This document shows positions 52,209-61,874 of a stretch of 64,000 nucleotides of DNA, in pieces. Location: contig NZ_LT575483.1 of the NCBI RefSeq assembly GCF_900086705.1, forward strand, positions 1,693,534 to 1,757,533, in the 5' to 3' direction. The position numbers and the translations under genes are program-made. The notes beneath the pieces are model-generated. The model searched no databases, was not told the DNA's origin, and saw only the letters and a list, made by a program, of their open reading frames with translations. Within the stretch, counting starts at the first letter, position 1; every line of letters begins with the position of its first letter. This DNA is from Massilibacillus massiliensis. Lineage in GTDB: Bacteria; Bacillota; Negativicutes; FLKF01.

Positions 52209-52249
52209 AATACGCTACCTACATACGACAATTAAAAATCCCACTCATT

Positions 52250-52305
52250 AGACCGAGAATGCTAACCAAGTAAATCAGGTTAGCATTCTCGGTCTATATT
52301 TTTTA
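52250..52305 (+). terminator. Strong terminator after the flavin reductase gene
   Basis: AGACCGAGAATGCTAACC pairs perfectly with GGTTAGCATTCTCGGTCT around ten bases, followed by ATATTTTTTA. Confidence 0.93.
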
Positions 52306-52437
52306 TTATAGTTTATCAGTCATTATTACTTTATCCTAGAATCACATTTTACTTAAGCAAAAACATCCCAATTGCAGTTCCTTTCTTTCTATTGTAAAAT
52401 AGCCCTATGTGTAAATATTTTTTAGTGAGGTATAGAG

Positions 52438-53076
52438 ATGAAGGCTTTTATTTTTGACATGGACGGCGTAATCATTGACAGCGAACCAATTAACACAGGG
52501 CTGGCGATCAAAACGGTTGCGCATTTTGGCAAGAGTATTACCAGTAATGAAATGGAAAAATACGCGGGATCAACGATGAAAGTTATTTTCTCTAGCATTA
52601 AAGAAAATAAGCAAATCAATGCTCCGTTAGAAGAAATCATCACTTATATGCAAGCGAGTATGCTTAGAAATTTAATAGAAACAGAAATTGAACCAATCAA
52701 AGGCATTCGACAACTTCTCTCCAATTTAAAAACAAACAATATCCCAACTGCGATTGCTTCTTCCTCACCGAAACATATAATTGAAGCAGTCGTTGATAAA
52801 TTTAAATTGGCTGATTATTTTGCGCATCTCGTCAGTGGAAATGAAGTAAAACACAGTAAGCCCGATCCAGAGATTTATCTTGTAACAGCAGAAAAACTAG
52901 GTGTCTTGCCTAACGAATGCGTTGTGCTTGAAGATTCAACAAATGGCGTAAATGCAGCAAAAAACGCCGGTATGACATGTATCGGCTTTAGAAATCTAAA
53001 TTCCGGCAATCAAGATATCTCCCGTGCAGACCTGATTGTAGATACAATCGGTAAAATCGACCTTAATAAAATTTAA
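52438..53076 (+). CDS. HAD-family phosphatase, beta-phosphoglucomutase type (copy 1)
   Basis: The 212-residue protein has FDMDGVIIDSEP (nucleophile and acid/base Asp), ASSSPKHIIEAV, a conserved Lys in KHSKPDPEIYL and EDSTNGVNAAKNAGM with the metal Asp. The cap is the small helical type. Substrates are sugar or polyol phosphates; the exact one is not evident. A GAGG site precedes the ATG. A paralogue follows 20 bp later. Confidence 0.9.
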   Translation: MKAFIFDMDGVIIDSEPINTGLAIKTVAHFGKSITSNEMEKYAGSTMKVIFSSIKENKQINAPLEEIITYMQASMLRNLIETEIEPIKGIRQLLSNLKTNNIPTAIASSSPKHIIEAVVDKFKLADYFAHLVSGNEVKHSKPDPEIYLVTAEKLGVLPNECVVLEDSTNGVNAAKNAGMTCIGFRNLNSGNQDISRADLIVDTIGKIDLNKI

Positions 53077-53096
53077 ACATAAAGAGAGGTAATTTT

Positions 53097-53738
53097 ATGA
53101 AGGCTTTCATATTTGATATGGATGGCGTAATTATTGATAGCGAACCAATTTATTTAGAAATCAACAAAAAAACTTTACACCATTTTAACATCACTGTCTC
53201 TACAGAAGATTTTAACCAATTTGTTGGCATGACAGATCATGGCGTATACGCAATCGTAAAAGAAAAATATCAGGTACCTCAAACAATAGACGAAATGCTG
53301 GCCTACCAAAGTGATCTCGTCTGGAGCACCTTCAAACATTTAGAAGCTGAACCGATTGATGGAATTCCAGAGTTGTTACAAACCTTAAAAGAACAGCATA
53401 TTGCCACTGCAGTAGCCTCTTCTTCACCAAAAAAAATTATCGAGATCATCTTGCGTCAACTTAAACTCGATAATTATTTCAACTTGATCGTCAGTGGACA
53501 AGAAGTCGCGCAGGGAAAACCTGCACCGGATATATTTTTAGAAACGGCCCAAAGGCTTCAGATTTCGCCAGCGGATTGCGTCGTACTTGAAGATTCTAAA
53601 AACGGATCTATTGCCGCAAAAAAAGCCGGTATGACTTGTATCGGATTTCAAAACCTTAGTTCTGGAAATCAAGACCTGCGTCAAGCAGATTTTATTGTAG
53701 ATTCGATTCCTGCAATTGATATTTTCAACTTAAAATAA
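53097..53738 (+). CDS. HAD-family phosphatase, beta-phosphoglucomutase type (copy 2)
   Basis: The 213-residue protein repeats the whole pattern of the upstream gene: FDMDGVIIDSEPI, ASSSPKKIIEIIL, GKPAPDIFLETA, EDSKNGSIAAKKAGMTCIGF. The first 16 residues and the C-terminal GMTCIGF..NLxSGNQD region are nearly identical in both, so this is a tandem duplication with a diverged cap, probably giving a different substrate. AGAGAGG precedes the ATG, and the two are co-transcribed. Confidence 0.9.
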   Translation: MKAFIFDMDGVIIDSEPIYLEINKKTLHHFNITVSTEDFNQFVGMTDHGVYAIVKEKYQVPQTIDEMLAYQSDLVWSTFKHLEAEPIDGIPELLQTLKEQHIATAVASSSPKKIIEIILRQLKLDNYFNLIVSGQEVAQGKPAPDIFLETAQRLQISPADCVVLEDSKNGSIAAKKAGMTCIGFQNLSSGNQDLRQADFIVDSIPAIDIFNLK

Positions 53739-53745
53739 ATTAAAT

Positions 53746-53795
53746 AAAAACCAGATGATCTATACATTCGCCTATCTATCATCTGGTTTATTTTG
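53746..53795 (+). terminator. Terminator of the HAD pair
   Basis: AAACCAGATGAT pairs with ATCATCTGGTTT around 19 bases, followed by ATTTTGATT. Confidence 0.8.
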
Positions 53796-53861
53796 ATTGA
53801 CTGCCACTTTATTCTATACTATGATTAAGTACATCATACAAGAAAGAAAGTAGATATCACT

Positions 53862-54764
53862 ATGACTGAAGTAGAACAAATCAATTGTCGTAAAAAAGGA
53901 ATTGTCCTTGTATTACTTGGTGCAATCCTTTGGGGAGCCTCGGGTGTTGCCGCACAATATTTATTTCATTATAAACACTTAAGCCCAGAATGGCTGGTTG
54001 TCGTACGACTGCTTACCTCCGGGCTTTTATTATTGCTTTACGATTTTATAAAGAACCGTGCCAATCTCTTTTATATCTGGAAGATCAAGCACGATCGCTG
54101 TCAATTACTTTTATTTAGTATCTTTGGCATGCTAGGCGTACAATATACATATTTCGCCGCCATTCAACACGGTAATGCAGCCACAGCGACGATTTTACAG
54201 TATCTCATGCCAGTCATCGTCGCATGCTATTTAGCCCTCCGTTATAAAAAGCCGCCCAATAAATTAGAACAGATTTCGATCTTTTTGGCGATGCTCGGTA
54301 CATTCTTACTCGTAACCAAAGGCGATTTTCGTAACCTCGCGATCTCCCCACTCGCATTATTTTGGGGTATTGCCTCAGCTTTTTGCGCTGCTTTCTATAC
54401 ATTACAACCTAAATATCTGCTCAGCCATTGGCGTTCACCGCTTGTCATTGGTTGGGGAATGCTCACGGGCGGAATCATTATGAGTCCAATCAATCCGCCT
54501 TGGAAATTCAGCGGTATTTGGGATATCGACACCTTCTTCGTTATATGTTTCATCATCTTGTTTGGCACCGTTATCGCTTTCTACTCCTATTTAGAAAGTA
54601 TTAAATACATCCTGCCGACAGAAACTAGTACACTTGCATCCATGGAGCCACTTTCAGCTGTTCTTCTTTCCATCTATTGTCTTCATACACCTTTTGGGTG
54701 GATTGATTATATCGGTGGATTATCCATAATGGCAACCGTATTTCTCTTAGCTAAAAAACAATAA
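53862..54764 (+). CDS. EamA-family (DMT) transporter
   Basis: The 300-residue, ten-helix protein opens with KKGIVLVLLGAILWGASGVAAQYLF and SPEWLVVVRLLTSGLLLL and has the second-half ISPLALFWGIASAFCAAFYTLQPKYLL and LPTETSTLASMEPLSAVLLS. It is only distantly like the EamA gene at 50298. The substrate is unknown. It ends at a bidirectional terminator shared with the convergent Cof-type gene. Confidence 0.88.
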   Translation: MTEVEQINCRKKGIVLVLLGAILWGASGVAAQYLFHYKHLSPEWLVVVRLLTSGLLLLLYDFIKNRANLFYIWKIKHDRCQLLLFSIFGMLGVQYTYFAAIQHGNAATATILQYLMPVIVACYLALRYKKPPNKLEQISIFLAMLGTFLLVTKGDFRNLAISPLALFWGIASAFCAAFYTLQPKYLLSHWRSPLVIGWGMLTGGIIMSPINPPWKFSGIWDIDTFFVICFIILFGTVIAFYSYLESIKYILPTETSTLASMEPLSAVLLSIYCLHTPFGWIDYIGGLSIMATVFLLAKKQ

Positions 54765-54799
54765 AAAACTACTTGCTCAAACGAGCAAGTAGTTTTTTA
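54764..54799. terminator. Bidirectional terminator overlapping the Cof-type gene end
   Basis: AAAAAACTACTTGCTC pairs with GAGCAAGTAGTTTTTT around AAAC. The right arm encodes the last codons of the minus-strand gene and its stop lies in the loop. Confidence 0.9.
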
Positions 54800-55592
54800 T
54801 TGCATATGCGACACCATGTTCATCGTTTGTCTTTGTAACATAGCTTGCCGCTTCTTTTACTTCTGGCTCAGCATTTTCCATAGCAAAAGAGTATCCGGCC
54901 ATCCGCATCATGCTAATATCATTATGATGATCACCAAACACCGCAATCCGCTCGGGTTTAATCTGATACTTTTCAGCCAAGATTCTTACCGCCGCTCCCT
55001 TATTTACAGCTTTATCGGTAATATCCAGCCCATTTTTTTCAGATATCACAAACGTGTTTTTCCCACTCGGATTGTAACGTTGCTTTAGCTTAGCCACTTG
55101 CTGATCAGAAAGTTTCCAAATGAACATTTTTAACACTTGTTCCGTCGGCAAATCCTCAACTTTTTCCATCGTACAAATTGATATTTTAAAATCTTTCGGC
55201 ACTTTTTCATTATAATGATGAAAAATATTTACCCGCTCACTGTTTGCCGCACAAAACATATGATCACACACACTAGCCGTGAAATCATATCCGTTGTCGA
55301 AACAATAGCATATCATCTTTTCCACAAATCTCTTTTCCATATATTTATGATATAAAATTTCATTTGTCATCGGGCTTCGCACCAAAGCACCATTACAGGC
55401 AATAATCGGCTCTTCAATTCCAATCTGAGCCGATAAAGCTTTTACATACACATCATTTCGCCCTGTCGCCAAAACAATCTTTACACCATGTTTTTTTAGC
55501 TCTTGCAAGGCCTGCATATTTTCAAAGCTGATTTCTCCTTTAGAATTTAGCAGTGTACCATCAAGATCACATACACAACAATCTATTTTCAT
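54777..55592 (-). CDS. Cof-type HAD hydrolase
   Basis: The 271-residue protein has CDLDGTLLNSKGEI, LATGRNDVYVKAL, the large C2b cap, a Lys in KGAAVRILAEKY and FGDHHNDISMMRMAGYSFAM. It is the Cof/YidA type, which dephosphorylates sugar phosphates or FMN/PLP-like molecules. The last codons and stop are inside a terminator hairpin. AATGGAG precedes the ATG. Confidence 0.92.
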   Translation of the reverse strand: MKIDCCVCDLDGTLLNSKGEISFENMQALQELKKHGVKIVLATGRNDVYVKALSAQIGIEEPIIACNGALVRSPMTNEILYHKYMEKRFVEKMICYCFDNGYDFTASVCDHMFCAANSERVNIFHHYNEKVPKDFKISICTMEKVEDLPTEQVLKMFIWKLSDQQVAKLKQRYNPSGKNTFVISEKNGLDITDKAVNKGAAVRILAEKYQIKPERIAVFGDHHNDISMMRMAGYSFAMENAEPEVKEAASYVTKTNDEHGVAYAIKNYLLV

Positions 55593-55617
55593 CTTATCGA
55601 CTCCATTGATTTCAAAC

Positions 55618-58431
55618 TTATTTTACATCATCTTTTACATGAACTCTGCTTGGCAAACTGCTTAAAAAATAACAAATCTCGGCATCCGGCACCTCAAGCA
55701 ATAGCTTCATTCCTTCATTGCCTACAACCCTCTGCAAATACAAAAATTCATCCTGTCTTTCCTTTTGAATCTGCTGACTCCAATCCGGTGTTTGCAACGC
55801 TTGCTTCGAATGAACCCGATCAAACATACACGCCGCATGTAAATAAATACGAATCATTGCATCTTGTGTAATTGCCTCATCAAAAAAGTACTCCGCTATT
55901 TTTTCAACCAAGTTTTTACAACATACAGCAACTTTTTTCACAGACAAACTTTTGACAAACTTACTCAATTGCCCCGCTAACACTTCATAAACATCCGTTA
56001 TCACAGGTCTCTCTTCAATTGGTAATTCTCCCTCTAGGATGTCAAGCTGCAACAAATTCTCGACACGTTTCAATCCTTCTTTAGAGAATAATTCACTGAC
56101 ATGAACAAATGGGACGTGTTTCACTTTTGGCTCAATACTCCCAATGATCAGATGCAGTTTATCCCCTAAATTCCCCTGAATTTCCTCGACATCTTGCATC
56201 GCTCCAGCTGTAATAAAGTGCATTCCTTTCATACTCGGCACATGATTTCGTAGAATTTCCTTAATCTGCTCTGCTACCCCTTCACCGCTTGCACAGGTAA
56301 TCAGAATCGTCCCTTTTAGTTCCGCCACAGAATTGGTAGGATACCTTCTTTGCCGTAATGTCATCGTATACTCATCATACGCTTCATAAATATGCGCAAC
56401 GGCCTGCTCCAAAGTCTCATCCGTCGTCAATACACGACGACCAGCCTCCAGTACCAATGCAGTTGTTACATTTGGGATGATTTTAACCGGCACTTTAGTT
56501 TCTTTCACCAGCATATTTTCCATTGTAACTAAAAAGCCCATATCTACAAGTACAATCACACCACTGCCTTGATTACGCTTGATAATCACCTCTTGCAGTT
56601 CTTCTACCGTTTGTGCGTTGCTTCTATTGAGCGGGATATCATATGCTTTCACATGATCGGTTCCTAATAAATTATTTGCAACTTCCGCCATGCTTTGCGC
56701 GGTTCCCCGTCCATGCGCGGCAATAATCATTCCAATTCTCGGCTTTAGCGGTTCTTCACAGCCATGAATTAAAAACATCGCAATAAACCCAAGCTCATCC
56801 GGCGATATATCTGTCTGCAGTTTGGCAGATAACAAATCGATATGATCCAGTACTACCTGATATGCCGCTTCATGCTCTGCTTTAATCATTTTTAAATTCG
56901 GATTATAAATAATCCGCCCAGAAATCACGCGTTCTCTAAACTGTTGCAAGTGTAATGCCAGCGCAACCAAGGTTCTTCGACCATATTTTCTTTTCAACTT
57001 ACTCGCGGCATCATTTAATAAAACATTGGCCGTTTCCCAAATATTCTGCTCTATGATGCTGACCGGCATATCGGCTGCATCAGCCTTTGCCAAAGATTGC
57101 GCAGCGGAGCCAAAATATTTTTCTAAATCTTTGCCGACTTTTTCTTCGATCTCTTCATCTGATATTTCCATTTTACGATAACTATTAATTTTTTTGTCCA
57201 CATACTCGTATAAATCCCGATGCAAATCATAGTCGTTAACTGCTCCGTTGATCATCATTTCTCCATCGGGCTCAATCAAAATACCTTCTCTGAACAGCCG
57301 ATTGATTGCATCATCAAGCACGGTTTGATTTCTTACCATAGAAAAAATCCGCTGTGGAATCGCATCAACATCCACGGTTAATTTATCATGCGCAGCCGCT
57401 AAACTCGATAAATAGCTTTTTGCACAACAAAGCTGCAGATCATTACGGAGTTCCCCAATATTTGCCGGACAATTATAGTGCGTAAAAGTCTCCAAGGCCT
57501 GTCCGGAAATAAAGATCGGTACCCCTAGGCGAATCGCTTCCTGACGAACAAAATGAACAATTAAACGAATCCTCTCGTTAATCGGTCGTTCATTAATTCT
57601 CGGCAACGTAATCTGCACAGGAATCCTCCGCCGAAATGTGAGTAAAAGAGAACTCGATATATCCTCAGAGGTAGCACCAATAATCATCAACTGTGCCTTC
57701 CGCTCTCCCCGCGTTTCTCCCAATCGGCGATAAACGCCTTTATCTACCAACATAAAAAGTAGTTCTTGTCCAGTCGAAGGCAAGCGATGAATTTCATCTA
57801 AAAATAAAATGCCACCTTTTGCGCGATCTACCACGCCTTCATGATCTTCATTCGCTCCTGTAAAAGCACCTTTTACATAACCAAACAATTGTGCCAGCAA
57901 TAGCTGCGCATTATCTGCATAATCGGCACAACCAAACGTAATAAACGGAACCGACTCTTTCGTCGTCCACATTTCTGTTGCATACTTCCACATCGCTTCA
58001 GCCAGTAAATTCTTTCCGACTCCACTTTCACCGCAGATTAACGTATGCAAACCATTTGGCGGATATACAATCGCTGCTTTCGCCAATTCTATCTGTGCTT
58101 TTATACTGCCACCACTGCCAACAATACCTGAAAATGCAGTTGGTTGAACCGTATGCAAAGTTTTCTTTAAATTTTGAATTTTTAAATTGGGCTCTTTTTC
58201 AACTTTTTTATGCATATACGTACGCTCACGATTGCCAATCGCATAGTATAAAACCGGCCTAGTACCAGTTTTTTCGATATACCCCAATTTATATAATTTA
58301 TTCAAATCGGCCGATGCATCGCTGCGATGGATATTCAACTCCAATGCCACTGTAGCCGCATTTACACCTTTTCTAGAAGCTTCGTCCGTACAGGACTCTA
58401 CATATTCCATTACTCTATCAATTCTAGCCAT
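55618..58431 (-). CDS. LevR-type sigma-54 activator of the PTS operon
   Basis: The 937-residue protein has an N-terminal winged helix (residues 1-65), a sigma-54 AAA domain with GESGVGKN at 134, GAFTGA at 188 and LFLDEIHR, a PRD, an EIIA-Man-like domain (MIIAAHGRGTAQSMAEV), an EIIB-Gat-like domain and a second PRD near the end (RIYLHAACMFDRV). This is the classical LevR order. Phosphorylation of PRD His residues by the PTS should set activity. It lies downstream of the mannose-type PTS genes in the same direction and probably activates their -24/-12 promoter beyond the right edge. Confidence 0.93.
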   Translation of the reverse strand: MARIDRVMEYVESCTDEASRKGVNAATVALELNIHRSDASADLNKLYKLGYIEKTGTRPVLYYAIGNRERTYMHKKVEKEPNLKIQNLKKTLHTVQPTAFSGIVGSGGSIKAQIELAKAAIVYPPNGLHTLICGESGVGKNLLAEAMWKYATEMWTTKESVPFITFGCADYADNAQLLLAQLFGYVKGAFTGANEDHEGVVDRAKGGILFLDEIHRLPSTGQELLFMLVDKGVYRRLGETRGERKAQLMIIGATSEDISSSLLLTFRRRIPVQITLPRINERPINERIRLIVHFVRQEAIRLGVPIFISGQALETFTHYNCPANIGELRNDLQLCCAKSYLSSLAAAHDKLTVDVDAIPQRIFSMVRNQTVLDDAINRLFREGILIEPDGEMMINGAVNDYDLHRDLYEYVDKKINSYRKMEISDEEIEEKVGKDLEKYFGSAAQSLAKADAADMPVSIIEQNIWETANVLLNDAASKLKRKYGRRTLVALALHLQQFRERVISGRIIYNPNLKMIKAEHEAAYQVVLDHIDLLSAKLQTDISPDELGFIAMFLIHGCEEPLKPRIGMIIAAHGRGTAQSMAEVANNLLGTDHVKAYDIPLNRSNAQTVEELQEVIIKRNQGSGVIVLVDMGFLVTMENMLVKETKVPVKIIPNVTTALVLEAGRRVLTTDETLEQAVAHIYEAYDEYTMTLRQRRYPTNSVAELKGTILITCASGEGVAEQIKEILRNHVPSMKGMHFITAGAMQDVEEIQGNLGDKLHLIIGSIEPKVKHVPFVHVSELFSKEGLKRVENLLQLDILEGELPIEERPVITDVYEVLAGQLSKFVKSLSVKKVAVCCKNLVEKIAEYFFDEAITQDAMIRIYLHAACMFDRVHSKQALQTPDWSQQIQKERQDEFLYLQRVVGNEGMKLLLEVPDAEICYFLSSLPSRVHVKDDVK

Positions 58432-58524
58432 TTCCTGTACTCCTTATTTATCCTTCGAAGTAAACCGCTATTTCTATCATAATTAATTCCTGCAATAAAA
58501 GCTAAATCCTTCTGCAACTCCATG

Positions 58525-59583
58525 CTAACGGCAATTCTTTGAACGTAAATTTATTCCATACGCTTTCGATATTTCCTCTAACTCTTGCACAATTTCGCTT
58601 GATAAACCAATTCCTTCTTTTCGCAGCCTTTTCTCTAGGTTTTGCTCACGTTCACCAGGAAGGTAAATTTCACTGACACCATCTATTTTATCTGTATTTT
58701 TTATCATCTGACAAAAACTTTCGATACGATCATAATATGAATCTAACGATATAAATGCATCTGCTTTTACAATCATAAAAAAATGACCAACGTCCGCTTT
58801 AGTCTCCCCATTCTTGTAAGCCGCAACCTCAGTGCCAAATTGTGCATTCGTTATGATACCACTTAGCAAATCCACTGCCATAGACAGAGCATACCCTTTT
58901 GGACCCGCCATAGGAAGGATCATGCCCATAAGTGCTTCATTAGGATCTGTTGTTATATTTCCCTTTTGATCCATAGCCCAACCTTCCGGTATTTCAATTC
59001 CCTTTTTCGCAGCAGAAATAATTTTACCTCGCGCAACGACACTCGTCGCCATATCTATGATGATTGGACACTGCTCTTTTCTCGGAAAACCAAAAGCAAT
59101 TGGATTCGTTCCCAGGCAAGCCTTCTTTCCACCCCAAGGTGCCAGTGCTGCTAAAGCATTTGTCAAGCCGATGCTGATATAATTCTTCTTTGCCGCAATC
59201 TCACAATAAAATCCAGCCATGCCAAAATGATTGCTATTATTTACGCCCACTGCACAAATGCCAAATTCATCCGCGATCTGCAATGCCTCATCTAAAGCTT
59301 TACACATAACCGCTGCACCAAGACCATTATCACCATCTATGGTCAGCAACGCAGGCCATGGTTTTTGTACTTTAATCTTCGGGGTTGGATTGATCGTATT
59401 ATTTTTAATGCGCATAAGATATCTAGATAAACGGCTTATCCCGTGTGTAGAAATTCCCCAAAGTTCGGCTTTTAATAAATTATCCGCAACCTTATCGCTA
59501 TCATCCAATGGCACTCCAACCTTGCAAAAACATTGTATGATAAACTTTTTTAATTCTTCCTCAGAAAACAGTATATGATTCAT
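58525..59583 (-). CDS. Ldh-family (malate/L-lactate/ureidoglycolate type) NAD(P)H-dependent oxidoreductase
   Basis: The 352-residue protein has AELWGISTHGISRLSRY, VGVNNSNHFGMAGFYCEIAAKKNYISIGLTNALAALAPWGGKKACLGTNPIAFGFPR, DMATSVVARGKI and GPKGYALSMAVDLLSG, diagnostic for the LDH2/MDHG family (YiaK, AllD, ComC). These reduce 2-keto acids such as diketogulonate. In this operon it probably acts on a keto-sugar acid. It follows EIID across an intercistronic hairpin and has an AGGAAGG site. Confidence 0.92.
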   Translation of the reverse strand: MNHILFSEEELKKFIIQCFCKVGVPLDDSDKVADNLLKAELWGISTHGISRLSRYLMRIKNNTINPTPKIKVQKPWPALLTIDGDNGLGAAVMCKALDEALQIADEFGICAVGVNNSNHFGMAGFYCEIAAKKNYISIGLTNALAALAPWGGKKACLGTNPIAFGFPRKEQCPIIIDMATSVVARGKIISAAKKGIEIPEGWAMDQKGNITTDPNEALMGMILPMAGPKGYALSMAVDLLSGIITNAQFGTEVAAYKNGETKADVGHFFMIVKADAFISLDSYYDRIESFCQMIKNTDKIDGVSEIYLPGEREQNLEKRLRKEGIGLSSEIVQELEEISKAYGINLRSKNCR

Positions 59584-59628
59584 AAAGTAACCGCCTTCCT
59601 AAAATTTACAAACTTTGTTTCTTATACA

Positions 59629-59670
59629 ATGAGCTAGTAAAAATCAAAATCATTGATTTTACTAGCTCAT
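59629..59670 (-). promoter_or_regulatory. Intercistronic hairpin between EIID and the dehydrogenase gene
   Basis: ATGAGCTAGTAAAA and TTTTACTAGCTCAT pair with the inner ATCA/TGAT extending the stem. No U run follows on the minus strand, so it may protect upstream PTS mRNA or partly end transcription. Confidence 0.6.
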
Positions 59671-59682
59671 ATCATCTGTATT

Positions 59683-60513
59683 TTATTTAATAAGCCCCAA
59701 TGCACCACCGGCTAAAGCGAAAACAAATAATGCTAAAAGCACGGTAACGACGCGGTATCCTCGCATAATCGCCTGCCAGCTCACAACGGTGATTGCAAGC
59801 GGCAATATTTTCGGTACGATTTTATCCATCATATCCTTAATTACAATTTCTTTTCCACCTAAAACCGGTGCCCAGGCAAAATCCACTGTAATGAATTTAC
59901 ATACCATAATCCCGAGAACAAACAAGCCCATAATTGAGAAGAAAGTTGTTAACTTTTTAAACAATCCACCTTCTAAAATTGCAGTAACAGCAGTCGTCCC
60001 CAATTGATAACCCTTTTTGATACTAAGTCTTGTAATCGTGTAATCATAACCAAGCATTGCACAAGCAAAGACAATCGGCCCCATAATACTGCCTGACGCT
60101 GCCCAGCCTAAACAGATACCGAGAATGACTGGTTTGTACAACGCACCAGAAATTGTATCACCAATCCCTGCAAGTGGTCCCATAAGTGACGATTTCAAAT
60201 CGATGATCGTCGATTCATCAATATCGCCGCCCTTTGCCTTTTGTTCTTCCAAAGCAATAACAATTCCATGAATCACCGCACCCCAGCGCGGTTCTGTATT
60301 AAAAAATATCATATGCCGTTTTAAACCAGCTACAACCTGATCGTGATCATTTGGATATAATTTTTTCAGAAGCGGCCCCATCATAGATGCGAACCCGCCC
60401 GCCTGCATTCTTTGATAATTATAGGCTAAATGGCTCATAATCCACCAACGGAAAATTGCAAATTCAAGATCCAGTTTAGATAATCCGATTTCAGCTGTTT
60501 TGTTATTTGCCAT
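59683..60513 (-). CDS. Mannose-family PTS EIID component
   Basis: The 276-residue membrane protein has LEFAIFRWWIMSHLAYNYQRMQAGGFASMMGPLLKKLY, MIFFNTEPRWGAVIHGIVIALEEQKAKG and SSLMGPLAGIGDTISGAL, standard for EIID of the mannose family. With EIIC it forms the sugar channel. Its ATG overlaps the EIIC stop (TAATG), with the ribosome site inside EIIC. Confidence 0.96.
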   Translation of the reverse strand: MANNKTAEIGLSKLDLEFAIFRWWIMSHLAYNYQRMQAGGFASMMGPLLKKLYPNDHDQVVAGLKRHMIFFNTEPRWGAVIHGIVIALEEQKAKGGDIDESTIIDLKSSLMGPLAGIGDTISGALYKPVILGICLGWAASGSIMGPIVFACAMLGYDYTITRLSIKKGYQLGTTAVTAILEGGLFKKLTTFFSIMGLFVLGIMVCKFITVDFAWAPVLGGKEIVIKDMMDKIVPKILPLAITVVSWQAIMRGYRVVTVLLALFVFALAGGALGLIK

Positions 60514-61283
60514 TATATTTCATCCTCCTCATCATGCATTTGGTTACCAGCATTTGCAGGTTCTGGCTGCAAGGAAATATACACATATCCCATAGCAGCA
60601 CCTAAAAATGCAGCAAACAATAAATTGTTCATTCCCGTAAATGCGCTAATTGCAAATCCTACACCGAAAAATACCAATAAGTCCTTACGTGCCATATATT
60701 TTAATAACATTGCAATACCAACTGCCGGTAATACCTTACCTACGGTATTAAAACCTGCAACCCCCCAAGCAGGAATCGCTGCAAGAAGACCTTCAATCAC
60801 TGGCGGACCATAATAAGCAGCCAAAAATGCCGGAATCCCTCTTACTAAAATAACAACAAATTGCGAAGGAACCGCTTGCAGAATCATCAGTTTCTTTATA
60901 TCGCCTTTTTCTGCACATTTATCCTGCAAAGAAGGAATCGCCGAGTTTGCCGACATAAATAAAATCCATGCATAATTACCAATAACACCGATCGACACTG
61001 CCATTACAACAGCCTGTTCCGTACTAATATTACTTTGAATTGCAACGGCTGTCCCCAAAAGTCCAGCTGAATACAAATCTGACGGATTCGCTCCACCTGT
61101 GCTGTTCCAACCTAAAAATGCCACATTAATCGCCGCACCAATGATCATACCCTCTATCGGTTGTCCATAAATAACGCCGACCCAAAAACCTGCCATAATC
61201 GGCTCGCGAATCAGCCACCAACCCAGTGGATTCGATGAACTTTGCAGCCAGCCTAAAATCCCGATCATAATTGCTTCAATCAT
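60513..61283 (-). CDS. Mannose-family PTS EIIC component
   Basis: The 257-residue membrane protein has LIREPIMAGFWVGVIYGQPIEGMIIGAAINVAFLGWNSTGGANPSDLYSAGLLGTAVAI and the mannose-family EIIC helices. It ends in an acidic MHDEEDEI that holds the EIID ribosome site. The ATG at 61283 follows GGAGGG; six extra upstream codons have no site. Substrate likely a sugar acid from its neighbours. Confidence 0.95.
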   Translation of the reverse strand: MIEAIMIGILGWLQSSSNPLGWWLIREPIMAGFWVGVIYGQPIEGMIIGAAINVAFLGWNSTGGANPSDLYSAGLLGTAVAIQSNISTEQAVVMAVSIGVIGNYAWILFMSANSAIPSLQDKCAEKGDIKKLMILQAVPSQFVVILVRGIPAFLAAYYGPPVIEGLLAAIPAWGVAGFNTVGKVLPAVGIAMLLKYMARKDLLVFFGVGFAISAFTGMNNLLFAAFLGAAMGYVYISLQPEPANAGNQMHDEEDEI

Positions 61284-61370
61284 GAAATATTCCCTCCTCA
61301 AATCATTACAAAATCTAGCTTTACGAATGCCTTATTTTATTTGCTAGGAATCACTACACTATCTCTACGA

Positions 61371-61853
61371 TTAGAAACTTATATTAACTGATTTATAATC
61401 CATTTTCTTATCTTCTGGCGTCGCTTGGAAAAATACGTTTACTTTTTCTACCATCTTCTTAATCAATTCATTATCTTCTTCATTCAATGTCATATTCAAA
61501 TACACCGCTTTGCGTCCAGGACCTGCACCTAACCCGCCAATCTGCAAATCTTCAATCGGAAATCCTTTTTCCCAAGTTGCGTAAGTGGTAGGAATATCTT
61601 TAAATAAAATAATTGCTTTCCCTTCACCCAATTGATTTTTATTCCACGCTGCAATAAAACGATCAATTCCCACAATACTGCATTTTACATCTGAAGGCAT
61701 TGCCATCCGATAAATATTACTCATCACAGGGTCCTTTGATAAATTATCATTTACGATAATAATCTTCGTTGCTTGCGTATCCTTCAACCATCTTGCCACG
61801 ACTTGTCCATGAATTAATCGAAAATCAACTCTAATTAAAGAAATTTTAGCCAT
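61371..61853 (-). CDS. Mannose-family PTS EIIB component
   Basis: The 160-residue cytosolic protein has His15 in RVDFRLIHGQVV, the phosphorylation site, and KGFPIEDLQIGGLGAGPGRKAVYLNMTL. It takes phosphate from EIIA and passes it to the incoming sugar. It is a separate protein, not fused to EIIA. Confidence 0.96.
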   Translation of the reverse strand: MAKISLIRVDFRLIHGQVVARWLKDTQATKIIIVNDNLSKDPVMSNIYRMAMPSDVKCSIVGIDRFIAAWNKNQLGEGKAIILFKDIPTTYATWEKGFPIEDLQIGGLGAGPGRKAVYLNMTLNEEDNELIKKMVEKVNVFFQATPEDKKMDYKSVNISF

Positions 61854-61874
61854 CTACACTCACTCTTTCTACTT

